A stretch of 64,000 nt of DNA, taken from NCBI RefSeq assembly GCF_900142625.1, contig NZ_FRBN01000008.1, positions 62,001-126,000 of the forward strand, written 5' to 3'. Both the position numbers and the translations under genes were made by a program. Below are positions 19,604 through 29,839 of this stretch, piece by piece. The DNA comes from Roseovarius marisflavi (GTDB taxonomy: Bacteria > Pseudomonadota > Alphaproteobacteria > Rhodobacterales > Rhodobacteraceae). The notes beneath the pieces were generated by a model, which was given only the letters and a program-made list of their open reading frames with translations, did not search any database and was not told the origin of the DNA. The stretch's first letter is position 1; each line of letters starts with the position of its first letter.

Positions 19604-20834
<1,231 letters not shown>

Positions 20835-21245
20835 TCAGGGCCGTCTGAGATCGTCTTCCCAGTCGGGCACGTTATTGATCAAAATGGTCGCGACTCTCGT
20901 AAAAACCATGCGAAGCTTGTCGATATGTGGGCCCTTGTGGCCTTCATCATCGAGAGCCTTGTTCATGCAAAACAGCCAGTTTTCCGCATCGGCCTTACGA
21001 ATGGGGACATGGGCGTGCATCAGCTTCACATCCATGTGTCCATGCTTTTCCTTGTAATAGGCACGCCCCCCCATAAACCCCGACAAGAAATTGAACTGTT
21101 CCACCCTGGCGTGGGCCACACCGTGACCACGGGCATGAAGCCTGCGCAGATTTGACCCCTCTGGCAAAGTTTCAATCAGGTCATAGAATGCCTCGACAAG
21201 CTCGCGCAGCCGGGCCTCTCCGCCAAAGTCATCAAGCGCGCTCAT
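20835..21245 (-). CDS. Truncated haemoglobin (group II-like)
   Basis: A 136-residue 2/2 globin. Expected landmarks include FYDLIETLP near the N terminus, FLSGFMGGRAYYKEKHGHMDVKLMHAHVPI (the E-F region with the haem-binding His) and the distal W/F positions in ENWLFCMNKAL. Truncated haemoglobins bind O2 or NO and can feed or protect oxygenases. Here the gene overlaps the preceding small exported protein by four bases, which in turn overlaps tdm, so the three are likely one translational unit. That link to TMAO demethylation is unusual. Confidence 0.85.
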   Translation of the reverse strand: MSALDDFGGEARLRELVEAFYDLIETLPEGSNLRRLHARGHGVAHARVEQFNFLSGFMGGRAYYKEKHGHMDVKLMHAHVPIRKADAENWLFCMNKALDDEGHKGPHIDKLRMVFTRVATILINNVPDWEDDLRRP

Positions 21246-21607
21246 TGGGCAACCAAATGATTGCCATCGCGCACCTCGAAAGGCGTGGGAGGGGTTGATT
21301 TACTGACCCAGAACCATTGCCCGCCATATTCCATGACAAACCAGCCCTTCCACTCAGTGTTACCGGGCCATCGGCTTTGATATTCCTCGCCTTCGACCCG
21401 CCAGTCCCCACGCGCTGACCTTGCGTTATCCTGCGCGAAAATCGTGATGCCGTCTGTGCCGAAGTATTGCCGGTATCCGATACCGTCCCAAACACCCACC
21501 GCGGTATTGCCTGACAAAAGAATCTCGATCTCGGCGCCACGGAGCTTGACCGACTGTGCCTCAGTCGACCCTGCCAGAAGAGCAAATATCAAGGCAAAGC
21601 GGATCAT
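21242..21607 (-). CDS. Small exported protein of unknown function, coupled to tdm
   Basis: A 121-residue protein with an N-terminal signal peptide (about residues 1-17, cut after TEA). The mature part is rich in Trp, Gly and Tyr (GVWDGIGYRQYFG, GWFVMEYGGQWFW), suggesting a small beta-barrel or beta-sandwich. There is no cysteine pair, haem motif or lipobox. Start and stop both form ATGA-type overlaps, with tdm upstream and the globin downstream. I do not recognise a family. Confidence 0.72.
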   Translation of the reverse strand: MIRFALIFALLAGSTEAQSVKLRGAEIEILLSGNTAVGVWDGIGYRQYFGTDGITIFAQDNARSARGDWRVEGEEYQSRWPGNTEWKGWFVMEYGGQWFWVSKSTPPTPFEVRDGNHLVAQ

Positions 21608-23973
21608 GAGCGTGGGCGTTCTTTCATGGGGTCATAAGCCGCGAGGTTCTCGGCCACCCTGGCAGGCAGACGCATTTGATGGCCATCAAGTTTGCCAATT
21701 TCCACTTCGGTCCCGACATCGGCATGGGCCACATCAATCCGCGCAAGCGCGATGTTCTTTTTCAACAAGGGCGAGCGCATCGAAGAGGTGACTTCGCCAA
21801 TCTGCGCGCGTCCGATGTGAATACAATCGCCATGCGCCACATCGACATTGCCGTCAATTTCCAGCCCGACGAGCTTTCTCATCGGATGTTCCTTGCGTCG
21901 AATCAGGGCATCGCGCCCGACAAAATCATCCGTTTTCGACTTGAGCGGGCAGGTGAAACCGATCCCCGCTTCAAACGGGTCCGTCTGGTCAGAGAAATCA
22001 TAGCCGGCGAAAATCAAACCCGCCTCGATTCGGACCATATCAAGCGCCTCCAATCCCATCGGCGTCAGCCCATGCTCCTGCCCCGCCTCCCAGATGGCAT
22101 CAAAGATTTCGGCGCAATCCTTGGGGTGACACATGACTTCATAGCCAAGCTCGCCAGTATACCCTGTCCGGCTCACCACAAACGGCGTGCCCGCTTCGTT
22201 GCGCAGACGCGCGGGGGTAAAGCGGAACCAGCCAAGCTGATCAAACTCGGGGTTATGCGGCGCGGTCCATACGAGTTTGCGCAACAAATCGCGGCTTTCG
22301 GGGCCTTGCACCGCGACATTGTGCAGCTGATCAGTTGACGAGCGCACAAGAGCCTTCAGGCCATTCTTATCCGCCAGTTCGCGCAGCCATTCTCCGCCAT
22401 AATCCGACCCACCGATCCAACGGAAGTTGTCTTTGCCAAGGCGGAACACCGTGCCATCGTCGATCATGCCGCCATGCTCATAGCACATCGCTGTATAGAC
22501 TACGCCGCCAACCGGCAGGGTTTTCATGTTGCGCGTAAAGGCGTATTGGCACAGCGCCTCTGCATCGGGGCCTGTAATCTCGAACTTGCGCAGAGGTGAC
22601 AGGTCAAGGATCACACATTTTTCCCGGCAAGCGTGGTATTCAGCGATTGGGCCTGCGGTTGCAAAACAATTTGCCAGCCAATAGCCGTTATACTCGATGA
22701 AATTCCGGGTGTGTTTTGCAAAGCTATCGTGGAAACCGGTTTGCTTCGTCATTTTTGCCTCTGAATCTGGGGTTGCGCGGATCGCAATGGCGCGCTGAAA
22801 CGTTTCCTTGCCGCTGTAGGTACGGACGTGAATATCGGTCGGGTTCCAACCATTCGCTGCGGTAGTGTCATCGGGACAGGCGCTTGAGACGCAGACGATG
22901 TCGGTCAAGGCGCGCAACAAGACATAATCGCCCGGGCGGCTCCAGGGCTCGTCGGCATACATCACCCCGTGATCATCAAGGAATGTGTTGAAGAAGAAGT
23001 TGATTGCCATCCAGCCCGGACGCCCGGACACATTGTACTCTGCCAGCGCGTGGTTGAAGTTGTCCGAGCAATTCACATGCCCCGGATAGCCAATGTCATC
23101 ATAGTATTTCGCGCTGCACGCCAACGCAAAGGCGTCATGTCGCCCGCAGGTGTCCTGCACAACCTCTACAAGCGGGACCATTTCCTGATCGTAGTATTTT
23201 GCATGCAATCCCGGCATGGGATAGGCGTGCCCCATCAGAGTGCGGGTCGTTGTTACGTCGAGGGCATGTTCGATACCCTTATCCAGCTTGCGCGCCGAGA
23301 AACACTCAAAATCCGTGCATTGGCGCCCGTCCACATCCAGAATCTGGATGTAGTCTCCGGCTTTCACAAAATAAGCTTCAGCCGTTTGACTATGCACCCG
23401 GATATCGGCAACCGGCTCGGCCAGAGGATCGGGCAGTTCGAAACGGATCTGCGGATTAAATACCGCCCGCCTGATCATCACAGTCAGCGGCGATGCTGTG
23501 TCCTGTCGCTCAAGATCCATCGCTGCGGCGGGGGCGGCAATGATGACGGCACCTTTGCGGGACACAGTAAATTCGGCGCTCGTTTTGGCAGGCGTCGTAC
23601 CCTCGAAAAGATGCACGGCCGGCGCCGAGGCAAGATCAATGCCGCGCGCCTCAAGGCCCATGCGCAGACCGCGCAGCGATCTGTCCTGCGATGTCAAAAG
23701 CGCCTTAAGCCCGCGCGCGTCACCATTGGCAGTTGCGCCAATAATACCGGCATCGATCCCGCCTTTGTCATCGCTCGCCACGATCTCGCAGCGCTGGCCA
23801 CCTTCGTCATTCGTGACGGTCAGTCGATCCCCCGCATCAACTGCGATGAGCACGGCGCCCTGCCCTTCGACAACATAGCGTTCGGTGCCGCGGGGCAGCG
23901 AAAAGACCGAGGGTTTGATGATCGAACTGGGCTTTGGCGGACCCGGTCGAACCGTAGGATAGCTATCAAGCAC
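21604..23973 (-). CDS. tdm: Trimethylamine N-oxide demethylase (Tdm)
   Basis: Cleaves TMAO to dimethylamine and formaldehyde in the cytoplasm, with transfer of the one-carbon unit to tetrahydrofolate. About 789 residues in two parts: an N-terminal DUF1989-type region (DGRQCTDFECFSARKLDKG, RTLMGHAYPMPGLHAKYY), which carries the metal site in characterised Tdm, and a C-terminal GcvT-like THF-binding region from about residue 430 (SRTGYTGELGYEVMCHPKD, GLEALDMVRIEAGL). I chose a GTG start because GGGAGGA lies 5-6 bases before it; an ATG nine codons upstream has no such site. The 21 kb-33 kb context with tmm, tmoXVW and dmm supports Tdm over sarcosine or dimethylglycine enzymes. Confidence 0.88.
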   Translation of the reverse strand: MLDSYPTVRPGPPKPSSIIKPSVFSLPRGTERYVVEGQGAVLIAVDAGDRLTVTNDEGGQRCEIVASDDKGGIDAGIIGATANGDARGLKALLTSQDRSLRGLRMGLEARGIDLASAPAVHLFEGTTPAKTSAEFTVSRKGAVIIAAPAAAMDLERQDTASPLTVMIRRAVFNPQIRFELPDPLAEPVADIRVHSQTAEAYFVKAGDYIQILDVDGRQCTDFECFSARKLDKGIEHALDVTTTRTLMGHAYPMPGLHAKYYDQEMVPLVEVVQDTCGRHDAFALACSAKYYDDIGYPGHVNCSDNFNHALAEYNVSGRPGWMAINFFFNTFLDDHGVMYADEPWSRPGDYVLLRALTDIVCVSSACPDDTTAANGWNPTDIHVRTYSGKETFQRAIAIRATPDSEAKMTKQTGFHDSFAKHTRNFIEYNGYWLANCFATAGPIAEYHACREKCVILDLSPLRKFEITGPDAEALCQYAFTRNMKTLPVGGVVYTAMCYEHGGMIDDGTVFRLGKDNFRWIGGSDYGGEWLRELADKNGLKALVRSSTDQLHNVAVQGPESRDLLRKLVWTAPHNPEFDQLGWFRFTPARLRNEAGTPFVVSRTGYTGELGYEVMCHPKDCAEIFDAIWEAGQEHGLTPMGLEALDMVRIEAGLIFAGYDFSDQTDPFEAGIGFTCPLKSKTDDFVGRDALIRRKEHPMRKLVGLEIDGNVDVAHGDCIHIGRAQIGEVTSSMRSPLLKKNIALARIDVAHADVGTEVEIGKLDGHQMRLPARVAENLAAYDPMKERPRS

Positions 23974-24228
23974 TTTGTTCCTCCCAGATGCATGTTGCAT
24001 GATTGGAATAATTGTTTAACCGTAAGAATACAGCGCCAGACCCGTACAGCAAACGAATTCGGACATAATGAACACCCATCAGATGAATTTTGCTTTCTGG
24101 GTCCCGTTTGGAGGATCGGCAATCGGGTTTTGCCCTGCCTTTATCGGCAGATTGCGGGGAATTTTTGGAGTGGTTTTTATTTTTATCTCATTTTCAACGC
24201 TCATGATTCGCCTGTTTCGGAAGGAACC

Positions 24229-25074
24229 GTGAGCTCGCTTACCCTCGGCCTGGTCGCAGCCCTGTGTTGGGGATTTCACGATATTTGCGCGCGCTTTCTC
24301 AGCCAAAGATCTCCCATTAGCGCTTGTATCTTCACCGTCCTGCTGACGGGTCTCGTGCTTCACGCCGGATTGACGATCACAACAGGCACACTCGTGATGC
24401 TACCGATACGAGCCGTGTCTTTTGCCCTCGGTGCGGGCGTCTTCTTTGTGGTCGCGACATACGGATTGTACCACGCTTTCCAGCGCGGACCGGTGCGGCT
24501 TGTCGCCCCGCTTATTGCAGGCTACCCGATTTTATCGGTTAGTTGGGCCGCGTCTCAGGGCACGCCAATCAGCCTGTTTCAATGGGCCGCAGTGGGTTCA
24601 GTCGTCACAGGCGTCGCCATCGTTGCAGCGCTGTCAGATACCAGCACCGACGAAAGCCCGCCCAAAGGCCCGACCATCCTTTATGCCGTCATAGCTGCCA
24701 TTGGGTTCGCAGGCACCTTCGCCCTTGGTCAGAAAGCCGCCGAAATAAGCCACGAAATGCCAAGCACTCTTGTGTCGCGACTGATGGCTTTGGGGCTGGT
24801 TGTTGGGATTCTGCTGATGCTCAAACACCCTTTCTGGCCGGGCAAACGTGCCTTGCCCTGGCTTGTCGCCATGGGGATAGCCGATGGCATTGCATTGCTA
24901 TGTGTCCTGTCCGCAGGGCGACTGCCTGACGCCAAATACGCGGCTGTCTCGTCGTCTCTTTTCGGGCTGCTGACGATCTTGCTGGCCTGGGCTTTCTTGA
25001 AAGAGCGCATGAACACGGCACAATGGGCAGGCTGCCTTATTGCATTCGCAGGCGTTGGATATCTGGCGCTTTAG
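24229..25074 (+). CDS. EamA-family (DMT) transporter
   Basis: About 281 residues with ten predicted transmembrane segments in two homologous EamA halves; the second half has the usual acidic-flanked end (LLAWAFLKERMNTAQWAGC). It starts at GTG with GGAAGGA upstream and lies divergent from tdm, with 255 bases between the starts. EamA proteins are often exporters of metabolites or amino acids. Nothing in the sequence names the substrate; overflow of an amine-pathway intermediate is a guess. Confidence 0.8.
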   Translation: MSSLTLGLVAALCWGFHDICARFLSQRSPISACIFTVLLTGLVLHAGLTITTGTLVMLPIRAVSFALGAGVFFVVATYGLYHAFQRGPVRLVAPLIAGYPILSVSWAASQGTPISLFQWAAVGSVVTGVAIVAALSDTSTDESPPKGPTILYAVIAAIGFAGTFALGQKAAEISHEMPSTLVSRLMALGLVVGILLMLKHPFWPGKRALPWLVAMGIADGIALLCVLSAGRLPDAKYAAVSSSLFGLLTILLAWAFLKERMNTAQWAGCLIAFAGVGYLAL

Positions 25075-25124
25075 TCCGCAGGCAAGCACGTGTCGCACAC
25101 TGCAGCCATCTAAAATGCGAAGGA

Positions 25125-25140
25125 GGCGGCCTGAGCCGCC
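25125..25140. terminator. Bidirectional hairpin between the EamA gene and the amt operon
   Basis: GGCGGC-CTGA-GCCGCC is a perfect six-base stem with a tetraloop, flanked by pyrimidine-rich DNA on both sides (CCCTTCTGT and, on the other strand, TCCTTCG). It sits between convergent gene ends and probably terminates both. Confidence 0.55.
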
Positions 25141-25168
25141 CCCTTCTGTCGTTTAAGGGAATAGGACC

Positions 25169-25381
25169 CTAGTATCGTTCAAGAGTCTTGGCGACCTTTT
25201 CGGCATCCCCAATCTTTTTGGCCTTCTCCAGATGCTCGCCTTCGCGGACAAACTGAATGCGGTGCCACCCTATCCAGAAGATAACCCCCACGATAACCAT
25301 CGGGATCTCCCAGCCTTGCATCGGGTAAACCGGGCCAACTTCAGCCAGATCAACCGCCCAGCTATCATAACCAATCGACAT
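25169..25381 (-). CDS. Small single-span membrane protein downstream of amt
   Basis: A 70-residue protein with one hydrophobic helix (about residues 27-43, IPMVIVGVIFWIGW) and a charged C-terminal tail (REGEHLEKAKKIGDAEKVAKTLERY) that would face the cytoplasm. It starts 19 bases after the amt stop on the same strand, with AAAGGAGTAAGC upstream of its ATG. Position suggests a helper of the Amt channel, but I know of no described function. No GlnK is present next to amt. Confidence 0.72.
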   Translation of the reverse strand: MSIGYDSWAVDLAEVGPVYPMQGWEIPMVIVGVIFWIGWHRIQFVREGEHLEKAKKIGDAEKVAKTLERY

Positions 25382-25399
25382 ATCTGCTTACTCCTTTGT

Positions 25400-26764
25400 T
25401 CAGGTTTTCTGGGCCAGCGCAGCTTTATCAGCCGCGATGATCTCGGATTTGGCATCCTCATAGGCATGGTGCTCGGCGTAATCGAGGCCTTGCAGTTCCA
25501 CCTCTTCGGGGATGCGCAACACGCCCATGGCAGATTGAATCTTGGACACGGCCCAACCCGGCGCAAAGCCCAGAACAAAGAACATGATGAAGGCACCGAT
25601 TGCCTGACCCAGCGGGTTGACCGTTGCATAGCCTTCATAGGGCGAACTTGGTGCGCCCCAAAGCACAAAGCCGGCGATGATCAAACCAACAACGCCGGAG
25701 TACCCATGAACCGCCACAGCACCAACTGCATCGTCCAGTTTGAACTTTCGCTCAACCCAGTAGTGCAATTTATAAACAATGACGACGCCGACGGCGCCAA
25801 CGATCATCGCCTGAACCGGATGATAAAGGTCATTGCCGGCCGAGGCCGTGATGATCCCGGCAAGACCGCCCGAGAAGGTCCAGAACGCATCGCCTTTGGA
25901 CACCACATAAGCCGCCATCAGGCCACCGGAGAGTGACATCAGGAAGTTAAAGGTGATGGCCGACAGGGTGGTTGGCGCCAGATAGATATTGGTCGCGGTC
26001 CATGTTGTTCCGACAATCTGGCCGTCAATCACTTCGGGTGAAATGATCGGGACGTTACACGCCGCATAAAAACCCCAGAAGCCCGTATAGATCAGGAAGA
26101 TACCAATCGTGAGCATCCACGGATTATGCGGAGGGATATCGCGCGGGGTTCCATCAGAGGCAAACTTGCCGATCCGTGGACCAAGCACCATGATCACACC
26201 CAGAGCATACCCACCCGCGATTGCGTGGATCACGCCCGACGCATAGGCATCGTGATACCCCAGAACCTTGACCATCCAGCCATCCCAGTGCCAACCCCAT
26301 GCCGCGTCAATGATCCAGAATACTGAACCAATCAGAACCGCGTGAACCCATAGCGCCGAAGACCGTATCCGTTCGATGACCGAGCCGGACACGATTGACG
26401 CCGCCGTCCATGAAAACAAAAGGAAGGCTGCCCAGAAGACACCTGTGATCCGGTCTTCGAGGTTGGTGGCCATATTCGGTGACCAGGGGGTGTTTGCGGC
26501 ACCAGCATCAAAATCGATTGATCCGCCGAAAATGTAGAAATTGGGGAATGCCCAATAGATCCACCAGCCAAAGAAGAAGAACGTAACCGTAACCAATGGG
26601 ATGATCATGACGTTTTTCATCAAGGTGTGCATGTGATTGCGTGCGCGGCTGGCGCCGACTTCATACATGCAAAATCCAACATGGATCAAAAACATGAAAA
26701 CAACCGTCACCCAATAGTAGAACTCGGTAAACACTGTCGTTAGTGCATTTAGGTTTCCGTCCAC
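25400..26764 (-). CDS. amt: Amt/MEP/Rh-family ammonium transporter
   Basis: About 454 residues with roughly eleven transmembrane segments and Amt landmarks: the paired-histidine region near DAAWGWHWDGWMVK/GVIHAIAGGYALGV, the phenylalanine-gate region FLIHVGFCMYEVGASRARN, and late GAVAVHGYSGVVGLI with the second pore His. Function is NH4+/NH3 (or methylammonium) passage through the inner membrane. A GTG start was chosen since GGGAGAG lies six bases upstream; the ATG 28 codons earlier has no site and gives an odd N terminus. Placement inside the amine island suggests recapture of leaked ammonium or methylamine. Confidence 0.87.
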   Translation of the reverse strand: MDGNLNALTTVFTEFYYWVTVVFMFLIHVGFCMYEVGASRARNHMHTLMKNVMIIPLVTVTFFFFGWWIYWAFPNFYIFGGSIDFDAGAANTPWSPNMATNLEDRITGVFWAAFLLFSWTAASIVSGSVIERIRSSALWVHAVLIGSVFWIIDAAWGWHWDGWMVKVLGYHDAYASGVIHAIAGGYALGVIMVLGPRIGKFASDGTPRDIPPHNPWMLTIGIFLIYTGFWGFYAACNVPIISPEVIDGQIVGTTWTATNIYLAPTTLSAITFNFLMSLSGGLMAAYVVSKGDAFWTFSGGLAGIITASAGNDLYHPVQAMIVGAVGVVIVYKLHYWVERKFKLDDAVGAVAVHGYSGVVGLIIAGFVLWGAPSSPYEGYATVNPLGQAIGAFIMFFVLGFAPGWAVSKIQSAMGVLRIPEEVELQGLDYAEHHAYEDAKSEIIAADKAALAQKT

Positions 26765-26787
26765 AGCATACTCTCCCTTCGTTGTTC

Positions 26788-26804
26788 GAGGCACTTGTTG
26801 CCTC
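26788..26804 (-). promoter_or_regulatory. Hairpin in the amt leader
   Basis: GAGGCA-CTTGT-TGCCTC is a perfect six-base stem in the mRNA leader, a few bases before the GGGAGAG ribosome binding site of amt. It could modulate translation or mRNA stability. In the opposite direction it is followed by an AT-rich run that looks terminator-like, but no gene there would use it. Confidence 0.4.
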
Positions 26805-26823
26805 TTATTAATAATTTTTTCAT

Positions 26824-27018
26824 GTAGAATGCTGCGGAGGAAGATCATCTGTCAACGACTTTGACGCAAATTTAATACGCAACTCAGGCTATCGATGACG
26901 TTTTGAACAGAAATATTTACCTGTGAGGAAAAAAAGTTGCACTGATTTGTTGCTTTTTGTGGCGACCTGAGGCTGAATACCCGGCAAGAGAACAGAGTCG
27001 GAAACACAGGAGAAACAC
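26824..27018. promoter_or_regulatory. Divergent control region of amt and dmmDABC
   Basis: AT-rich non-coding DNA between two divergently read operons, so both promoters must lie here. Notable are an A-tract (GAGGAAAAAAAGTTGC) and repeated TTGC words around 26935-26965. I could not identify sigma-54 or sigma-70 boxes with confidence. An AGGAGA ribosome binding site precedes dmmD. Confidence 0.45.
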
Positions 27019-28167
27019 ATGGCCATTCTTTGGAGACATTCCGCGTTAGCGCATCGGCACGCAGAAATTGGCGGCGAGTTGGAAGACTGGAACGGAATGG
27101 GCACGGCATGGTTTTATGACCATACCCCCGAACGCGCCAAGGCAGATTACGAGGCGGTTCGCACCAAGGCCGGCCTGATGGATGTCTCCGGCCTCAAGAA
27201 GGTGCATGTTGTCGGTGCCGACGCGGCTTATGTCATTGACCGCGTCACAACCCGCAATGTTGAAAAGATTGCACCGGGCCGCTCGACCTATGCCTCGATC
27301 CTCAACGCCGACGGCAAGTTCGTCGACGACTGCATCATCTATCACATTGCCGTCAATTCCTGGCTCGTGGTTCACGGGACCGGCATAGGAATGGAGCAAC
27401 TGGCAAGTGTGGCTGCTGGCAAGAATTGTGAAATTCTGTTTGACGATGACTTGCACGACATGTCCTTGCAGGGGCCGGTTGCCGTTGACCTGCTGGCCAA
27501 GGAAATTCCGGGCATCCGTGACCTGGCCTATTTCGGACTGATGCAAACCCGCCTTTACGGTCGCGACGTCATGATCTCGCGTACCGGATACACCGGCGAG
27601 CGGGGCTATGAAATTTTCTGCCGCGCCAAGGATGCAACCCATCTCTGGGACAACATCCTGGAGGCAGGGAAAGACATGGGCGTGCGTCCTGTGCAGTTCA
27701 GCACCCTCGATATGCTGCGGATTGAAAGCTATCTGCTGTTCTATCCCGGCGACAACTCTGAAACCTTCCCGTTCGACGATGAACCATGCGGTGACACCCT
27801 GTGGGAGCTTGGTCTGGACTTCACCGTATCCCCGGGCAAGACCGGATTTGTCGGAGCCGAGAACCACTATGCGATGGAAGGCAAGGAGCGGTTCAAGATC
27901 TATGGCATTCAGCTGAGCGACAGCATGGCACAGATGGATATGGGCGCGCGCGTGATGCGGGACGGCAAGGACATTGGTGTGATCACCTATGGCCTGTCAT
28001 CCGAGTTGAACGGCTATAGCGTTGCGATCGCACGCATCGCACCTGATGCGGCCAAGCCCGGCACAAAACTGTCTGTTGTGCAACTTGATGGAACAGAACT
28101 TGCCGCGACGGCCGAAGAGATGCCATTCTACGACAAGGACAAATCGATCCGCACCGCCAAAGGCTGA
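27019..28167 (+). CDS. dmmD: GcvT-like THF-dependent aminomethyltransferase family protein, first gene of the DMA monooxygenase operon (DmmD)
   Basis: A 382-residue protein of the glycine-cleavage T / DmdA fold. Motifs include the N-terminal GLMDVSGLKKVHVVG, the THF-site-like SRTGYTGERGYEIF and LDMLRIESYLLFYPGDN. It has no FAD domain, so it must act on a small substrate or hand over a one-carbon unit. Its position directly before dmmA-B-C matches the published dmmDABC order of roseobacters; there the ABC proteins are the monooxygenase, and this protein is thought to handle the released C1 unit. AGGAGAAACAC precedes the ATG. The role of DmmD is my least certain point in this operon. Confidence 0.78.
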   Translation: MAILWRHSALAHRHAEIGGELEDWNGMGTAWFYDHTPERAKADYEAVRTKAGLMDVSGLKKVHVVGADAAYVIDRVTTRNVEKIAPGRSTYASILNADGKFVDDCIIYHIAVNSWLVVHGTGIGMEQLASVAAGKNCEILFDDDLHDMSLQGPVAVDLLAKEIPGIRDLAYFGLMQTRLYGRDVMISRTGYTGERGYEIFCRAKDATHLWDNILEAGKDMGVRPVQFSTLDMLRIESYLLFYPGDNSETFPFDDEPCGDTLWELGLDFTVSPGKTGFVGAENHYAMEGKERFKIYGIQLSDSMAQMDMGARVMRDGKDIGVITYGLSSELNGYSVAIARIAPDAAKPGTKLSVVQLDGTELAATAEEMPFYDKDKSIRTAKG

Positions 28168-28220
28168 GACCTGCGGGCGCGGGAAAGCCACCGCGCCCTC
28201 TTCCATTCCAAGGGACTGAA

Positions 28221-28817
28221 ATGTCGAAGTTTACCTTTCCAAAAAGTATCACAAGCCGACCCGTTTACGGCACACTTGAACCCCGCGAAGGGTCGGCTCA
28301 CCTTATGATTGCCGACGCGGAGGGTGCAGAGGCGATTCTTGATGTCGCCACGCCAGAAATGATGGCCAAAGCGCATATTATCTATATCCCGAAAGGCGAA
28401 GATTTCGAAGACAGGCTTCGCGCGTTGAAACCGGCTTCGTTTTATGCGGGTCCATCCTATGCCGCGGCGCAACCGCGCCTGCACAAATTTCTGGCCGATG
28501 CAAAGATGGGCCTACAGGTCTATCTGGCCGGCACCGAAGGCCTCATCGGGCAAGCTCAGAGCGCGGCGATGGCTGCGGGCATCCCGCACACCGCTATTCA
28601 GACCGAACATCGCGGGAGTGTGGCGCGCCGCATGCAATGCGTACACTGCAAGGGGATCACCGAAGACGTCGAAACCGATCCGTTTGTCTGTTCGCATTGC
28701 GGATTGAACCTCTTTGTACGCGATCACTATTCGCGCCGTCTGGCCGCGTATCAGGCCGTGTGCATCGACGCCGAAGATCCGGGCAACGTGCCCGAACCCA
28801 AGGGGATTTACGAATGA
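28221..28817 (+). CDS. dmmA: Dimethylamine monooxygenase subunit, DmmA family
   Basis: A 198-residue protein with a Rossmann-like first part (HLMIADAEGAEAILD, VYLAGTEGLIGQAQ) and a C-terminal four-cysteine site, Cys140-x2-Cys143 and Cys157-x2-Cys160 (CVHC and CSHC), that looks like a zinc ribbon or rubredoxin-like metal site. This matches the small subunit of the three-part dimethylamine monooxygenase, which converts DMA, O2 and NADPH to methylamine and formaldehyde. AAGGGA precedes the start. It ends in an ATGA overlap with dmmB. Confidence 0.82.
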   Translation: MSKFTFPKSITSRPVYGTLEPREGSAHLMIADAEGAEAILDVATPEMMAKAHIIYIPKGEDFEDRLRALKPASFYAGPSYAAAQPRLHKFLADAKMGLQVYLAGTEGLIGQAQSAAMAAGIPHTAIQTEHRGSVARRMQCVHCKGITEDVETDPFVCSHCGLNLFVRDHYSRRLAAYQAVCIDAEDPGNVPEPKGIYE

Positions 28818-29776
28818 GCGGGGCTGATAAGATTGCCGTCACTGTCACGGATATTGTACCGCTGAACGAGCTTGTCACGCGGTTTGAATTCAGGCGGACG
28901 GATGGCGGCCTGCTGCCGACGTTTTCAGGCGGGGCACATACCGTCGTGGAAATGCGCGACGGAGATATCACCCGAATGAACCCTTACTCGCTGATGTCTG
29001 ATCCGATGGATCAGACAGCCTATTGCATTTCGGTGCGCCGCGACGACGAGGGGCGCGGTGGCTCGCTGTTCATGCACAATAAGGTGGCTGTCGGCGATGA
29101 GATGGTGATCTCATACCCCGTGAACCTCTTCAGCCTTGATTTGCGCGCGAAAAAGCATCTTTTTCTTGCCGGCGGCATCGGGATCACGCCGTTCATGGCA
29201 CAGATCAAGCAGCTTGAACGGTTCAACTGCCGTTGGGAGCTGCACTATGCCTGCCGCTCAAAAGACCTTGGCTCTTATGCAGATGAGCTAAGCGCGCACC
29301 ACCCGAATGAGACCCACATCTACTACGACGATCAAAAGCAAGCCATTGACCTGGTCAACCTTCTGGATGGCCAACCGCTGGGAACGCATGTCTATGTCTG
29401 CGGGCCAAAGGGCATGATCGACTGGGTGCGCAACACCGCCAAGGCCGAAGGCTGGCCACGCGAAGCGATCCACTATGAAGAATTCCTTGCACCCAAACCG
29501 GGCAAGCCATTTGAGGTCAAGCTGGCCATTTCAAACAAGGTGATCCAGGTCGGCGAACAGGAAAGTCTGCTGGAAGCTATGGAACGTGAGGGCGTCGACG
29601 CGCCCTATCTGTGCCGTGGTGGCGCCTGCGGGCAATGCGAGACGCGGGTAATTGATTACGCGGGAAACTTCATCCACCGCGATCACTGGCTGGACGACGC
29701 CGAACATGCCAGCGGCGAAAAGATCATGCCCTGCGTCAGCCGCTTTGAAGGAAAAACTCTGGTATTGGACCGCTAA
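28814..29776 (+). CDS. dmmB: Dimethylamine monooxygenase reductase subunit (DmmB, PDR/VanB-type ferredoxin reductase)
   Basis: About 320 residues: an FNR-like flavin domain (RMNPYSLMSDP for flavin, FLAGGIGITPFMAQ and YVCGPKGMIDW for NAD(P)H) followed by a C-terminal plant-type 2Fe-2S domain with Cys-x4-Cys-x2-Cys (CRGGACGQC) and a distal Cys in IMPCVSR. It passes electrons from NAD(P)H to the oxygenase. The ATG overlaps the dmmA stop, so the pair is translationally coupled. Confidence 0.87.
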   Translation: MSGADKIAVTVTDIVPLNELVTRFEFRRTDGGLLPTFSGGAHTVVEMRDGDITRMNPYSLMSDPMDQTAYCISVRRDDEGRGGSLFMHNKVAVGDEMVISYPVNLFSLDLRAKKHLFLAGGIGITPFMAQIKQLERFNCRWELHYACRSKDLGSYADELSAHHPNETHIYYDDQKQAIDLVNLLDGQPLGTHVYVCGPKGMIDWVRNTAKAEGWPREAIHYEEFLAPKPGKPFEVKLAISNKVIQVGEQESLLEAMEREGVDAPYLCRGGACGQCETRVIDYAGNFIHRDHWLDDAEHASGEKIMPCVSRFEGKTLVLDR

Positions 29777-29839
29777 CGCGCCATACCGCGATAGGTGGCC
29801 TCTGGTTTTCGGATTTTTGAGGCGACAGGAGAGAAATAC

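Noticed and set aside
26749..26823. A 24-codon open frame in the amt leader (ATG AAA AAA TTA...) overlapping the GTG start of amt, which could be a regulatory leader peptide.
   Set aside because: It has no ribosome binding site, and its AT-rich codons come from an A/T run. The amt start has a better site. I see no pattern of regulatory codons.
26935..26985. Possible sigma-54 promoter (TGGCGACCTGAGGCTG) before dmmD.
   Set aside because: The GG to GC spacing is nine bases, not ten, and the -12 element lacks the TTGC form, so the match is not good enough.
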